A stretch of DNA of 64,000 bases from Dactylorhiza incarnata (GCA_033032865.1 JAWHQI010000166.1:1240001-1304000), one strand, 5' to 3'. Shown: positions 33,590 through 45,283, counted from the stretch's first letter. The notes: generated by a model not told the origin, from the sequence alone. Translations and numbers: made by a program.

Positions 33590-34074
33590 TTCTAAGGGCA
33601 GAAGTCTAAGGCGTTCGAGAATATTCAGAAATCTTTCCTATTCTACGCGCGATCAGAAAGAAGTGAGATCGCTTACTGTCCAGTTAATAATATTTTAAAT
33701 TTTAAGTAATCTGGTATAATGAAGATCGCTAAATGTGACCGCTGCAAAGAAAGTGTCGCGAGATATTTTTTATTCTAACGATTATTTACCACTCTCGGTG
33801 TTTGGGATCGCATCTTATACTCATACAAGAAATTATTCAGAAGATTCTTATAAAGATCGGTAAAATCTATGTCATTGAGATCGAATGCCAATTTCACCTT
33901 GATACGAAGAGATCGCATAGATATAGTCTGTATAAAAGAAATACAAAAAAAACAAATATCCGTTTGCAAAAGGTAAGAAAGACATGGCAATACTATTCTT
34001 CATATTCATTCAAAATATTTAGGTACATCGGACTGGCCGGTCTCCAAAAAATTAAAAATTACAGTATTATCTAT
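33590..34074. other. RT2 spacer between array and antisense gene A
   Basis: AT-rich DNA that should include the 3' untranslated part of antisense gene A. GATCGC and GAGATCG motifs recur; no ORF is convincing. Confidence 0.45.
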
Positions 34075-35565
34075 TCATTTTTTCGATCTCTTGGGAGACC
34101 GCTCATATGAAGAAGTGGACGAGTCGGCCTCATCAGATGATTCTTCCGAGCCCTCTTCTGGAATTTTCGATCCAGAGCTTGAGGCCGCTCCTGAGCTCGT
34201 GTCCTGGCCATCCACATATTGGCTACCGCTTAGCTGGTCTTCATCTTCGATCACGACATCTTCTTCCCCGTCATCGGCGGTCTCTTCAGCAGTCAAGGAT
34301 TGTTCAGCAATCCTTCTTGCCGCCTGAGGGAAGAGAGCAGCAAAAGTTGTATCTTTGTACTCTTCAGAAAGACCGCCTCGATTTCGGAGCTCCGTAATTA
34401 CTTGCTCGGCGGTCTCCCTCACATGGTGCGCCATTGCTCTCTTAAAATCTGGATTATGAATGTAATAGGCCATCTCCTTTGCTCGCTGCAGAAAAGAAAA
34501 AAATCAGACCGCGCGATCTAATCAAATACAGGAAAAACGTCTGGTAAGATTATCAAACCAGCAGGTCTTCATTCACCTTCAAGACGATTCGGAGAGTCCT
34601 CCCCATATGATGCTGAAGAGTTGCGTTCCGAAGGGCCGTTTGGGCGCAGATGTCTGGGAGCAAGTCGGTCTCAATATCAAATATCTCGGCCATATTTTTC
34701 TTTCCGTATAAGGCAGCGGTCACAGCAGTAGCGTGATGAGTCAGCTTCCCGCTCCTGAGGGGGAGATCGGTGGAGACTCTCACGGTCTTTCCCTTGGCAC
34801 CACATTTGAGTAAAGGTTTGCCTTTTAAATCTTTTTGATGATGCATGTAGACATGAAGAGGAAATGGTTCAGCAGCGGTCTTAGAAGAACTGCCGTTCTC
34901 AGCGGTCTGAAATTTCCCTTCCCTCTTCAGCCTTCTCTCCCTTTGGGTAAGCACTTCTTCAGCAGGTGCTACTGGATCCTTCGCCGGGATCACAAAGGAC
35001 GCTGAAAACAAGAAGTTAGGAAAGTAAAGAAAAATTTGTAAGAAATATTGGAAGGTCGCTGGAAACTACTTTCTTTCCCCAGGAGCGATCTCAGCGATCT
35101 CGGGCCAGATCGATAGATAATAAATAAGGTCCAGGCGTTTTCCCGCCAGAAATTCCAGTATCTTTAGTTCTTCTTGCGAGATCGTTTTGCTCTTCTGAAA
35201 AATCTTGTCAGGTCGCGTAGAAGGGCGGCTCTTGAGACCGCCAAGATCGCCTTCAAACACAAGGAACCTTTCAGTCCAGAAGGGAACCTTGTTGGGAAGA
35301 TTCAGCATTTTTATTCCATCTGCAGAAATGTATATTAATCCTTTAAATTCCTCTTTTTTCTGACCTTCTTTCAGGACTTTAGCAGTGAAGGTCGCGCGAA
35401 AGAGCGCCATCGTAAATTTTGTTGGAGCATGCGTTTCGCACTCCTCCGGTTTGATAATAACAAAGTCCCTTTTGTATTTGATTCTATTTTCATTAATGGT
35501 GTGCAGATAACAGGTATGAGATGTTCACATTGCTGCTGGAGCTAAAATTGAATGTGGAAAAAATT

Positions 35566-35897
35566 CACTGTCGGAAAATTCCGACAGCCACTGTCTCCCA
35601 GGCGACAGCAGAGAAGTTACAACTACTTCCCTCCACGGCAGATCGGCGAAAGACAGTTTTGCGCTGTCGGAATTTCGACATCGATGTCGTCCAGGCGATA
35701 GCTCGACGGTTACACCACCTGCCCACGTCTCCACCCATGACCGGCAGTTTTGCACTGTCGGAAATTCCGACATCAATGTCGCCCAGGCGACAGCTCCACG
35801 ATTCCAGCAACTGCCCGCACGACGGCTCGACGACACGACAGCGGCAGTTTAGCGCTGTCAGAAAATTCCGACAGTCACTGTCGCCCAGGCGACAGTG
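35566..35897 (+). promoter_or_regulatory. Four palindrome pairs in RT5 5' LTR
   Basis: Each pair is CTGTCGGAA(A)NTTCCGACAG followed at once by a second palindrome with arms CACTGTCGCC / GGCGACAGTG around CA. Pairs lie at 35568-35608, 35664-35701, 35755-35793 and 35855-35897. Some copies are degraded by C-to-T changes that the right LTR lacks. The last pair ends a few bases before the TATA box, a natural place for activator sites. Confidence 0.85.
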
Positions 35898-35903
35898 AAA
35901 TTC

Positions 35904-35910
35904 TATAAAA
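35904..35910 (+). promoter_or_regulatory. RT5 LTR TATA box
   Basis: TATAAAA, preceded by the palindrome pair and the link GTGAAATTC. The right LTR has the same box at 45768-45774. Confidence 0.75.
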
Positions 35911-36706
35911 TGGTTCCTTTGGTTCGTGCATTCTAAGCTTTTGAGAATTCCAGTCCCTTCCTGAGTGCATACGAACCAGAGAGCTCCAGAACCTCCTCAA
36001 CTCCCATTTGTGCAAAGAAGGATTGAAGATTGAAGACGAGATCGGGCGCGCTTCTACATCAACGATCATCTCGAGGCTTCAACAATCCATTCAGAGATCT
36101 GAATTTCTAGGGAGTTGTCTTTTTCATATTGTATTTTCATTTACTCATATTTCATTTTGTATTGGGAAAGAAATCGTCGTCTTGCGTGCGGCGTCTAAGT
36201 CCTTGCGCGGCTTAGGGGAAAATCGCTTCCTTGTGCGGAGCGTCCAAGTCCTTGCGTGGCTTGGTGGGAAATCGTGGCCTTGTGTGCTACGTCTAGATCT
36301 TGGGAAGATCTAGAGGATAGGTTTGGGCTTGATCTTGGGAGAGACAAGCGATAGCCTTCCGATCCTTGGGAGAAGGATTGGTAAACCAAAATTATTGTAT
36401 TTTTATTATCATAATTGTGCCTTGATCTTAAGCATTGTTAAGATCATTTTTATTTGTATGCAAATTTCATGATATATAAAATTATGATCCTTTCACTAAT
36501 TGCAAATTTGTATGCTTAAATCTTTATCTTAGAAATTTGTGTTTGGTGTTATACAAAAATTGCATTGGTTTAAAATTATTTTTAAGTAACTTTTTATTAA
36601 AGTAAATTTGTCTAAAATTATTGAGAAAAAAAATTACAAATTTAAACACACCCTTATTCACCCCCCCCCCCCCCCCCCCTCTAAGGGCGTCATACGATCC
36701 AACAAG

Positions 36707-36718
36707 TGGTATCAGAGG
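36707..36718 (+). other. RT5 primer-binding site (initiator tRNA-Met)
   Basis: TGGTATCAGAGG two bases after the LTR end matches the classic plant TGGTATCAGAGC complement of tRNA-iMet, with one change at the last base. Confidence 0.9.
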
Positions 36719-36753
36719 TAGGTTACTCCATAACGGTTTTACCACCGGGAGTA

Positions 36754-38725
36754 ATGGCGCACAACGATCACGCGTTCGTTGAGGGGCAAGGAATTAGTAG
36801 GCCACCACTTTTCACGGGCACGGACTATAATTATTGGAAAACACGTATGCGTTGTTTTCTAATTGCTTTAGATATAGAAGTCTGGAATATGGTAGAAACT
36901 AGTTACACTTCTCCAACATTTGTTGTAGGAAATGTAACTATGGAAAAACCCAAAGACAAGTGGGATGATAATGATAAATTAAAATGCAAAAACAATGCAA
37001 AGGCCATGAATGCCTTATTTTGCGCACTAGATCGCACTGAGTTTAATAGAGTCTATGCTTGTGATACTGCTTTTGATATTTGGAATCTTTTAGAAATTAC
37101 TCATGAAGGTACTTCGCAGGTAAATGATTCAAAGCTATTTCAATTGGAGTCAGAGTTCGAAAGATTCAAAATGGAGGTGGATGAAGAAATTGACACAATG
37201 TACACACGATTCACTAAAATCATGAACGATTCAAAGGTGTTGGGTAAGGTTTTTTCAAATGGAGATTTAGTTAGAAAAATCTTAAGATCACTTCCCCCGA
37301 AGTTCAATCCAAAAGTGACTGCAATTTCTGAGTCACATGATCTTAAGACCTTACAATTGGAGAGTCTCATTGGGAATCTAAAAACCCATGAAGTGGAGTT
37401 GAAGATTCAAAGCCAAGAGTATAATTTGGAGCCCAAAAAGAAAAGCTTGGCGTTGAAATCTAAAAAGGAAATTGAGAGTGAGACTGAAGAAAGTGATGAA
37501 GATGAAGAAGGACTGTTTGTGAGAAATTTTAAGAAGTTTATGAGAAATCCGGAGAGGAGAAACTCATTTAAAAAGTTTTTCAAAAAGAAGGATTTTGCCT
37601 ACCAAAAAGGCAAAGGAAAAATGGAGAATGAAGAGGAGCGTCCGCCACCGGAGTGCTACCATTGCAAGAAGATTGGTCATATCAGAAGCAAGTGCCCAAA
37701 ATATCTGAAAGAGCAAAAAGCAAAGAGGCACGATAAAAGTTACAAGAAGAAAGTGTTAAAGGCAAAGACTTGGGATGATTCTTCGTCTGGTGAAGAAAGT
37801 GATCCCTCAACACAGGAGGAAGAGGAGGCTAATCTATGTTTGATGGCAAAAAGGGAACATTACATCTGATGACGACTGCAGTGTCCAAAGCGACACTGAG
37901 GTAACGCCTCCATCTTATGATGAGTTATATTCTGAATTTATGAAATCATGCAAAGTTTTGGATAAAAGCTTAAAGGAAATTGATTTTTTAAAATCTGAAA
38001 ATAAAGGCCTTTTAAAAGCAAATAAAAAACTATCAAATGAGTTGGAATCTATTGGGAAGGAGAAGGTATTTTGTCAAGAGTGTGATCATTCTTCGACAAG
38101 GATAAAAGAACTTGAAACTACTATTTCTAAGTCCGATCAAAAATTTGATCTACTTGTAAAAGAAAAAAAGGACTTAGAAAAAATTGTTAAAACCTCTCAT
38201 TCTCAATTAGAGAATTATAAGAAAATTTTTGCAAATAGATGTGGCATGATAGTAAAAGAAAATTCAATTTTAAAATCTAAAGTAAATGAGTTGAACATGG
38301 CAATTGGAAAATTTGGTGTTGGGAAAAAATCTCTGGATATGCTTTTAGCCAACCAATGCCATGGTACAGCAAAATTTGGACTAGGATACATTTCTGGAAG
38401 CTCTGGAAGCTGTCGGAAATTTCCGACAGCTACTGTCGGAACCGGCGACAGCTCTAGGTTCAGAAAACCAATTTCTCAAAATACAAATTTTTCTAAGTCC
38501 ACACATAAAGATGCTTCCACCAGCAAGAGTCCAGAGAAACCATTGAAAAATGGTTCCTCACCATTCATTGTGTGTGCTAAATGTCATCGATTTGGTCACA
38601 TCTCGGGCTCATGTTGGAAGAAAGGAAAAGCTAATGTTAAACAAATCTGGGTACCTAAGGCGTCCACCTATACAATGGGATTGACCACTTGGGTAACCAG
38701 ATCTTTACTCTCATCATCTTTTTAG
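36754..38725 (+). pseudogene. gag: RT5 Gag region, one frameshift, closing in-frame TAG
   Basis: Start ATG at 36754 ('MAHNDHAFVEGQG'). The Copia Gag core is recognisable ('LFTGTDYNYWKTRMRCFL', 'ALDRTEFNRVYACDTAFDIW'). A CCHC knuckle 'CYHCKKIGHIRSKC' lies at about 37653-37694 and a second, 'CAKCHRFGHISGSC', at about 38573-38614. A one-base shift at the AAAAAGGG run near 37850 ends the first frame at 37869. The following frame holds a Leu/Lys/Glu coiled coil from 37940 and runs to TAG at 38723-38725. That TAG is in phase with pol. The coding sequence around 38410-38451 contains one copy of the palindrome pair, read as 'CRKFPTATVGTGDSS'. Confidence 0.88.
38410..38451 (+). promoter_or_regulatory. 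Palindrome pair inside RT5 gag
   Basis: CTGTCGGAAATTTCCGACAG is a perfect 20-bp palindrome here, followed by a weaker CTGTCGGAACCGGCGACAG. It lies within coding sequence, so the motif has been kept or copied despite protein constraint. Confidence 0.8.
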
Positions 38726-41700
38726 GTGTGCGTGCAGGCTAGGAATAAGGAAGACGTGTGGTATTTGGACTCTGGATGTTCAAAACACATGACGGGCGAT
38801 AAATCAAAGTTCCTTAGCCTGGAGATGAAGAAAGGTGGAACAGTGACATTTGGAGATAATGGAAAGGGTAAAGTCAAGGGCATTGGAGTAGTAGGTAACA
38901 CAGAATTTAAAATTTCAAATGTTTTATATGTTAAAGGTTTGAAACATAATTTAATTTCTATTAGTCAACTATGTGATAAAAATCTAAATGTTTTATTTGA
39001 CTCTAGCTCAAACCTTTGCAAGATTATTGATTCTAAAACAAACGAAATCGTACTTACTGCACCAAGAATAAACAATGTCTATACGATCACTTTTCATGAT
39101 TTATCTCATTCTACACTTAAATGTTTTATTTCAAAGAATGATGAACTTGAATTATGGCATAGGAGACTAGGACATTCTAGTGCTAAACGCATAGTAAAGC
39201 TTTCTAAAAATAAAATAATAAAAGGTTTACCAAATTTGAATGGAAAGCTATCCTCATTATGTTCACCATGCCAAAAGGGAAAGTTTACAAAATCATCTTT
39301 TAAAAGCAAAAATGTCATTTCTACCACTAGACCTTTACATTTATTACATATGGACTTGTTTGGTCCAATTTCTACACAAAGTCTAGGAGGTAGAAAATAT
39401 ACGTTTGTTATTATTGATGATTATTCTAGATTTTGTTGGACTTTGTTTTTAAATTCAAAATCTGATGCTTTTGATGAATTTGTAAAACTAATTTCACGTA
39501 TTCAAAATGAACTTGATCTAAAAGTAAAATGCATTAGATCCGATCATGGAGGAGAGTTTGATAATGAAAAATTTATTTCATATTGTAATGAATTTGGGAT
39601 AAAACATGAATTTTCCGCTCCACGCACACCACAGCAAAATGGTGTAGTAGAGAGGAAAAATAGAACACTTCAAGAATTAGGACGGACTATGCTGTGTGAA
39701 TTTAAATTGCCAAAATATTTTTGGGCCGAAGCAGTCAGTACGGCATGCTATATTATTAATCGTGTCATGATTCGTCCCACATTACAATTAACCCCTTATG
39801 AAATTTATTTTCAAAGAAAACCAAATGTATCTTACTTTAAAGTTTTTGGTTGTAAATGCTTTATTTTGAATACAAAAGATAAATTAGGCAAATTTGATGA
39901 GAAATGTGATGAAGGAATTTTCATTGGTTATTCTTCAACTAGCAAGGCCTATAGAGTTTATAATAAGAGAACAAAAATAGTTGAAGAATCTATTCATGTT
40001 AGGTTTGATGAGTTTGCTTCATGTGTAGAAAAGAAAACTACAGGAAAAGAAGATGAACCCCTTCCATCGGTGGAGAATGATGATGAACTTGGAGAAAATG
40101 AAGAAGAAAAAGAAGAAGAAAGAGAAGAAGAAAGAGAAGAAGAAAGAGAAGAAGAAAGAGAAGAAGGAGGAGAAGAAGAAAGAGAAGAAGAAAGAGAAGA
40201 ATATGTGCCTCCAAGTGAATTGAGATTCTCAAAGGATCATCCAAAGGAGCTTATCATTGGAGATCCGCAAAAAGGGGTTAGTACTCGTTCATCGCTACAT
40301 GTTTTATTTTCAAACCTTTGTTTTGTTTCTGAAATAGAACCAAAAGATGTTTCCACCGCTTTAAATGATGAGTTTTGGTTTTTAGCTATGAATGAAGAAC
40401 TTAATCAATTTGAACGTAATAAGGTTTGGAATCTTGTAGAACGACCCAAAAATCGTCCTGTAGTTGGTGTTAAGTGGATTTTCAAAAATAAAATGGATAA
40501 TGAATCTAGAATTGTTAGAAATAAAGCCAGATTAGTTGCAAAAGGTTATGCACAAATTGAAGGGGTAGATTTTGATGAAACTTTTGCACCTGTAGCAAGA
40601 TTAGAAGCGGTTAGAATATTTCTTGCATTTGCTTGTTTTAAAAGATTTAAATTATATCAAATGGATGTCAAAACCGCATTTTTAAACGGGTATATAAAAG
40701 AAGAAGTTTATGTAGAACAACCCCCTGGCTTTATAAATGAGAAATATCCAAATTATGTTTATAAATTAGATAAAGCGCTTTATGGATTAAAACAAGCGCC
40801 TCGTGCTTGGTATGATCGATTAACTCAATATTTGTTAAAGCACGATTATAAAATAGGAAGTGCTGATTCTACACTCTTCATTAAGCAAATTAATCATGAT
40901 TTAGTTATTTTGCAAATTTATGTTGATGATATTATTTTTGGAGCCACTAATGAAGAGTTGAGTAATGAAGTAGTTGAAATTATGAAAAATGAATTTGAAA
41001 TGAGTATGGTTGGAGAACTTTCATATTTTCTAGGTTTTCAAATTACACAAAAACATGATGGAATTTTTATATGTCAAACCAAGTATATTCATGATATGTT
41101 AAGAAGATTTGGATTTGAAAACCTTAAGCATGCAAACACTCCTATGAGTACTTCACTAAAATTAGGAAAAGATGAAAGTGGTGTTTCAATTGAACAAACC
41201 CTTTATAGAAGTATGATAGGGTCTTTATTGTATTTAACCGCATCTAGACTTGATATTATGTTTGCCGTTTGTTTATGTGCTAGATTTCAAGCTAATCCTA
41301 AAGAGACACATTTAAAAGCGGTGAAACGTATCTTTAGATATCTCATTGGAACATCAAAATTAGGTTTATGGTATCCTCAAAATGATTCTTTTATTTTGCA
41401 TGGTTTTTCGGATTCTGATTATGCGGGATGTTCTTTAGATAGGAAAAGCACTAGTGGCACTTGTCACTTTATCGGCCCTTCACTTATTTCATGGTCGAGT
41501 AGGAAACAGAATTATGTTGCCCTCTCAACTACCGAGGCCGAATATATTGCACTAGGTAGTTGTTGTGCCCAAGTACTTTGGATGTCCCAAACGCTAGAAG
41601 ATTTTGGCATACAACAAAGTAGTGTAGAATTAAAGTGTGATAATAAAAGTGCTATAAACTTAACAAACAATCCCGTATTACATTCTAGATCTAAGCATAT

Positions 41701-41866
41701 AGACGTCCGACATCATTTTATAAGGGATCACATTAAGAAGGGTAATATAAAAATCAACTTTATAGGCACGGAAGATCAACTAGCGGATATATTCACTAAG
41801 CCGTTACCGGATTCCCGTTTTTCGATGCTTAGGCTAGAGTTGGGCATTCTAGACATTTCACAATGA
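38726..41866 (+). CDS. pol: RT5 pol: protease, integrase, reverse transcriptase, RNase H
   Basis: A 1046-codon uninterrupted frame directly after an in-frame TAG. Copia order: protease '[14 protein letters not shown]' at residues 13-26; segment before integrase ('[10 protein letters not shown]'); integrase with 'HMDLFGPI', '[10 protein letters not shown]', '[13 protein letters not shown]' and '[13 protein letters not shown]' supplying the D,D,E residues; an extended Glu/Arg run (plus strand 40085-40200) in the linker; reverse transcriptase with 'KWIFKNKMD', '[11 protein letters not shown]' and '[11 protein letters not shown]'; RNase H with '[19 protein letters not shown]' and '[11 protein letters not shown]'. 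'[13 protein letters not shown]' and the overall size point to the SIRE/Maximus lineage. All catalytic motifs look intact, so pol could be functional; expression would need TAG suppression or internal initiation. Confidence 0.93.
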   Translation: MCVQARNKEDVWYLDSGCSKHMTGDKSKFLSLEMKKGGTVTFGDNGKGKVKGIGVVGNTEFKISNVLYVKGLKHNLISISQLCDKNLNVLFDSSSNLCKIIDSKTNEIVLTAPRINNVYTITFHDLSHSTLKCFISKNDELELWHRRLGHSSAKRIVKLSKNKIIKGLPNLNGKLSSLCSPCQKGKFTKSSFKSKNVISTTRPLHLLHMDLFGPISTQSLGGRKYTFVIIDDYSRFCWTLFLNSKSDAFDEFVKLISRIQNELDLKVKCIRSDHGGEFDNEKFISYCNEFGIKHEFSAPRTPQQNGVVERKNRTLQELGRTMLCEFKLPKYFWAEAVSTACYIINRVMIRPTLQLTPYEIYFQRKPNVSYFKVFGCKCFILNTKDKLGKFDEKCDEGIFIGYSSTSKAYRVYNKRTKIVEESIHVRFDEFASCVEKKTTGKEDEPLPSVENDDELGENEEEKEEEREEEREEEREEEREEGGEEEREEEREEYVPPSELRFSKDHPKELIIGDPQKGVSTRSSLHVLFSNLCFVSEIEPKDVSTALNDEFWFLAMNEELNQFERNKVWNLVERPKNRPVVGVKWIFKNKMDNESRIVRNKARLVAKGYAQIEGVDFDETFAPVARLEAVRIFLAFACFKRFKLYQMDVKTAFLNGYIKEEVYVEQPPGFINEKYPNYVYKLDKALYGLKQAPRAWYDRLTQYLLKHDYKIGSADSTLFIKQINHDLVILQIYVDDIIFGATNEELSNEVVEIMKNEFEMSMVGELSYFLGFQITQKHDGIFICQTKYIHDMLRRFGFENLKHANTPMSTSLKLGKDESGVSIEQTLYRSMIGSLLYLTASRLDIMFAVCLCARFQANPKETHLKAVKRIFRYLIGTSKLGLWYPQNDSFILHGFSDSDYAGCSLDRKSTSGTCHFIGPSLISWSSRKQNYVALSTTEAEYIALGSCCAQVLWMSQTLEDFGIQQSSVELKCDNKSAINLTNNPVLHSRSKHIDVRHHFIRDHIKKGNIKINFIGTEDQLADIFTKPLPDSRFSMLRLELGILDISQ

Positions 41867-42087
41867 ATATATCACAATTTAAAGCCTATAAAATAAAAAA
41901 TTATTATCACAAAACATAAACAATGTAAAAACAAAAAGCCAAAATTCTAAAAATCAAAACATAAAATTTCAAAGGACTTAACAAAAATTCAACATCATTA
42001 ATATTACATATATATTGTTCACATAAAAACAGTAGAACAAACTTAAGGATCAAGTTCTTTAAACAAAAACAGAAATTTAAAGAAGTT
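41867..42087. other. RT5 spacer between convergent pol and antisense gene
   Basis: A-rich DNA (AAAACATAAAC-type text). Pol and the antisense gene converge here. Confidence 0.6.
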
Positions 42088-42130
42088 CACTGTCGCCCAG
42101 GCGACAGTGGATGTCGGAATTTTCCGACAT
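42088..42130. promoter_or_regulatory. Palindrome pair at the 3' end of the RT5 antisense gene
   Basis: CACTGTCGCC / GGCGACAGTG arms at 42088-42109 and ATGTCGGAATTTTCCGACAT at 42111-42130. It lies 27 bp downstream of the antisense stop codon and could also form a stem in its RNA. Confidence 0.75.
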
Positions 42131-42156
42131 CGCCCAGCAGCAGCAGCAACATAAAA

Positions 42157-43272
42157 CTACTCTGAATCTTCATAACCAGCCCCGCTGCTCTCTGGACAAT
42201 CTTCTGGAGGTCCTCGTCTCACGGCTTTGCCACGGCGAGTTCGCCTCACCGATTGGCGTGGCGGTTCTTCGTCCGGAACTTGCCATTCGGCCTCTTCCTC
42301 CGGAGTTGGTTTCAACTTCAGACCTTTGACGAGAAACTTCATAAATTTCTGCATTCGACTACGGTCCTTCTTCACTTCCCTCTTGTGATCCTCTAATGAA
42401 TCACGCAAATCATCAATGGACTCTCGTAGTGATCCTGCCCTAGAAATGGTCGGCTCTCTAATCTCAATCCCCGGATGAGCTTTTCTCTGCGGCTTCTTCA
42501 CCTTCATTGAACCCGTATAATATATTTCCGGATAACAATCATCCAAATAAGCATCTTGCACTATCCATCCATACTTCTTGTAGAGTACACGCTGTATTAC
42601 CGCCCCCATTGGCAGCGTATGAACCTTCACCCATCTTGGATGCTTTAATCTATACGCATATCTAATCTGGGCGAGAATGAAGTCTGCCACATCAAAAAGC
42701 TCATCCTCCATAATATAGTATGTAAAGAGGGTCAACTAAGCCGTAATGCTTCTTGTGTCTCCACTCTTCAACATCACTGAATTCCTTAATATATCTTGGA
42801 CTAAGAACGCATCCGGAGTAAGTGAGGTAACTTCAGTGGTAAGAGTCTTCTTTTGATTCCCATGTAAACTCATGTTTACAAGGGTCCAATCTCTATCCTT
42901 TCGATAATTCTCCACTATATCAGGCATATTCTCACTCATCACTAGTCCAAATTCCTCTCGTAGATCAACATGTGTTATTTCCACATGTTGACCTTGGATC
43001 TTTGATCTCACTCCGCCATCCAATTCAGTGAAAGTTGGGTCTTCCAAATGGTTATAAAATTCACGAATGAAAAAGGAAGAAAACCCCTCTGGTGTGATAA
43101 TTGAAATTATACCTGCGTTCGCAAGCCGATCATAGATATGATCGTGCTTTGGCGACTCAAATTCCACATACTTCGCTATTCCAACAATAGCCTTCTCCAC
43201 CCCCGGAAAAACTTGATATGAAGTATGTGCATCTTCCGAAGTACTCTTTCGAGCTTTGGAACTGGAAGCCAT
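42157..43272 (-). pseudogene. RT5 antisense gene, 'putative plant transposon protein'-like, one TAG
   Basis: Minus strand, ATG at 43272 ('MASSSKARKSTSEDAH') directly after a splice acceptor (TTATTGCAG/A). 371 residues if the single in-frame TAG at 42736-42738 is passed; the frame is open on both sides of it. The N-terminal half has 'SSFFIREFYNHLEDPTF' and 'KIQGQHVEITHVDLREEFGL', which resemble the plant family called 'putative plant transposon protein'. The C-terminal half has 'MGAVIQRVLYKKYGWIVQ', then a Leu/Asp/Arg coiled coil, then a basic stretch 'RRTRRGKAVRRG'. SIRE-type elements usually carry an env-like ORF here on the sense strand; this one instead runs antisense. The role is unknown to me. 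Confidence 0.72.
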
Positions 43273-43273
43273 T

Positions 43274-43813
43274 CTGCAATAAAATACAAAAATTTTGATT
43301 AAACAAGGTATCACATTGTGCACTGGAACACTGTCGCCCAGGCGACAGTGGCTGTCGGAAATTTCCGACAGCCCTCCATGTGATTTTCTCTCAAAATTTT
43401 AACATATCCTTCCAGATCTACTCACAATAAATATTATTTCAACATCAAGTTTCAAAAATTTTGATCTATGTTTTTCAAATCATCATATTCTACAAATCTT
43501 TTTACTATTCATCATCTTCCACCTTCTTCTCTAAACTAGATCTACAAACCTCCTTTAGAAAATGAATGAATGGAAACATTCCTCACCAAATCAAAGAGAA
43601 ATCTAACAAAGATAAAAATTTAAGCAAAGATCCTCCAAGATCCTCTTGTTTTAAAACTAGATCTACATTTTTTTTAAATAAAAAAAAAAATTCAAAACCT
43701 ACACCATTCCTCAAAAATCAACATGAAACCTAGATTTTCCTTCTTCTATCCTATCAAAATCACAAAGCCCTAAACATTTTTGACTTAAAAACACAAAAAT
43801 CAAAAACCCATAC
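43274..43813 (-). other. Intron in the 5' leader of the RT5 antisense gene
   Basis: On the minus strand CTAAG/GTATGGG at 43813 and TTATTGCAG/A at 43274 bound a 540-bp AT-rich segment ending one base before the ATG. It contains another palindrome pair at 43329-43372. Splicing is inferred from consensus only. Confidence 0.6.
43329..43372. promoter_or_regulatory. Palindrome pair within the leader intron
   Basis: CACTGTCGCC / GGCGACAGTG arms at 43329-43350 and GCTGTCGGAAATTTCCGACAGC, a perfect palindrome, at 43351-43372. Confidence 0.8.
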
Positions 43814-43908
43814 CTTAGATCTAGGGATGTCGCCGACTTCCGACAGCCTTCCTCTCGTTTTTCACTCCAGGAAATGATGCACAATGTGTTTTGACTCGGT
43901 CCTCAGCC

Positions 43909-43917
43909 CTATTTATA
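43909..43917 (-). promoter_or_regulatory. TATA box of the RT5 antisense gene
   Basis: TATAAATAG on the minus strand about 95 bp before the leader intron. It comes right after the palindrome pair at 43923-43965, in the same order and nearly the same spacing as in the LTR. Confidence 0.7.
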
Positions 43918-43922
43918 TTTTT

Positions 43923-43965
43923 CACTGTCACCCAGGCGACAGTGACTGTCGGAAATTTCCGACAG
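43923..43965 (-). promoter_or_regulatory. Palindrome pair upstream of the antisense TATA box
   Basis: On the minus strand CTGTCGGAAATTTCCGACAG, then TCA, then the CTGTCGCC-type palindrome and GTGAAA before the TATA box. The LTR promoter reads the same: CTGTCGGAAAATTCCGACAG, TCA, second palindrome, GTGAAA, TATA. One arm carries a G-to-A change. Confidence 0.85.
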
Positions 43966-45267
43966 CTCCTATTTTACCAAAACTCCAATTTTAGGCCCCT
44001 TTGATGATCTACAATAGCTATATGTCATTATTAATGCTTCATCTCATGACTTGATGACAAACCATGTGATATTTATTTTAAATAAAATGACTTACATGTT
44101 TATATGATTTCATTTTCAAGCTATCATCGTATTGACATTTCTACTTAGCTGTTTAGACCATTGGAAATTGTTTTCGCATGCCTCTAAGTATGAGAAATTG
44201 TTTATCTATCATAATGAGCTATCACGTTCACCTCTTTTGATCAATACATATGTCTATTTCTTTAATATATACATGGATCATATTTGCTTTAACATAATAC
44301 AATAGCACTTCTTAAAAACAACTTTCACCCTTGATTTGTTAGCACAACAAAAGTACACCATCTTTTGCGGTTCAAGTGAATTCGGAGATCCTTGGTCAAT
44401 TAAAACATTATCAATATATAAAAAAAATTACGATATCACATCTGTGATAAAAAAAAATTCAAAATAAAGACAAGGATACTCCACCAAGCACTACTTACCC
44501 TCCTGATAAGTCTTAATGAGCATTGTGAGGTTAAGCACCTTGGAAAGAATTGTAAAGTGTCTTGTGCAAAAGAAAATAGTTTTCTATTCATCTTGTGCTA
44601 TATCTTCAACGTTAAAGTTGCCTTTATATGCTTTTATTATGTTCTACATTTCAATGATCATGTAAATTAAATAAGTTCATATGTTTGTTCTAAGTATCAC
44701 ATGTACACATCATTATGTTATATAAATATTCATCTCATGAGAATTGGACCGAAACGATTCCATACTTCTTTACACTATTGTGTCTTTCTATGATACTTTC
44801 AAATGATCTTACTCATGTTTCAGTTATTTTCCTTCATTACTTCATATGGCTATACTGTCACTTCATGAGCTTATTCATACTATGACATATTCCTATTATT
44901 TCATGGACTTCAATCATTACCAACAAATTGCTTCCGCTTACTCTTCATTTCTATTTTCTATTACCTTTCCCTTAAAAGCTACTCTTTTATCTAATATTCA
45001 TTTTTGCTAATACCAAAAGGGGGAGAATTTAATGTATAAAAAGAAAAGTCACAAATCTATCACACCTAAATATTCCACCTACACAATACATCATATATTT
45101 AGGGGGAGCATATATGTAGGGGGAGCATTCATTTAGGAGGAGCTTTCATCTCGAGATAGATTATTTATTTTTTAAGGAATATATATAATGTTAATTTTGT
45201 GCACACACCTAAGTTTAAAATCAACAATCTAAATAGACATGATTTCTTTTTATACGGATTTGTTATT
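43966..45267. other. RT5 3' untranslated region with several polypurine tracts
   Basis: AT-rich, no gene. CCAAAAGGGGGAGAATT at about 45015, TTTAGGGGGAGCA at about 45099, TAGGGGGAGCAT at about 45117 and the terminal tract at 45271-45283 form a series of PPT-like sites. Confidence 0.7.
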
Positions 45268-45270
45268 ATC

Positions 45271-45283
45271 AAAAGGGGGAGAT
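45271..45283 (+). other. RT5 polypurine tract
   Basis: AAAAGGGGGAGAT directly before the LTR start TGTTGG. Confidence 0.88.

Larger units (their letters stand above)
35420..36704 (+). repeat. RT5 5' LTR
   Basis: 1285 bp. It holds four pairs of palindromes at 35566-35897 and a TATA box just after the last pair. Near the end a run of C (36661-36679) differs in length from the other LTR (13 C at 46525-46537). Confidence 0.95.

Noticed and set aside
40038..40244. Leucine-rich minus-strand ORF in RT5
   Set aside because: It is the complement of the Glu/Arg-coding GAAGAA run inside pol.
42157..43323. An env-like protein of the SIRE type
   Set aside because: It lies antisense to pol, lacks a signal peptide or membrane segment, and begins after a splice acceptor.
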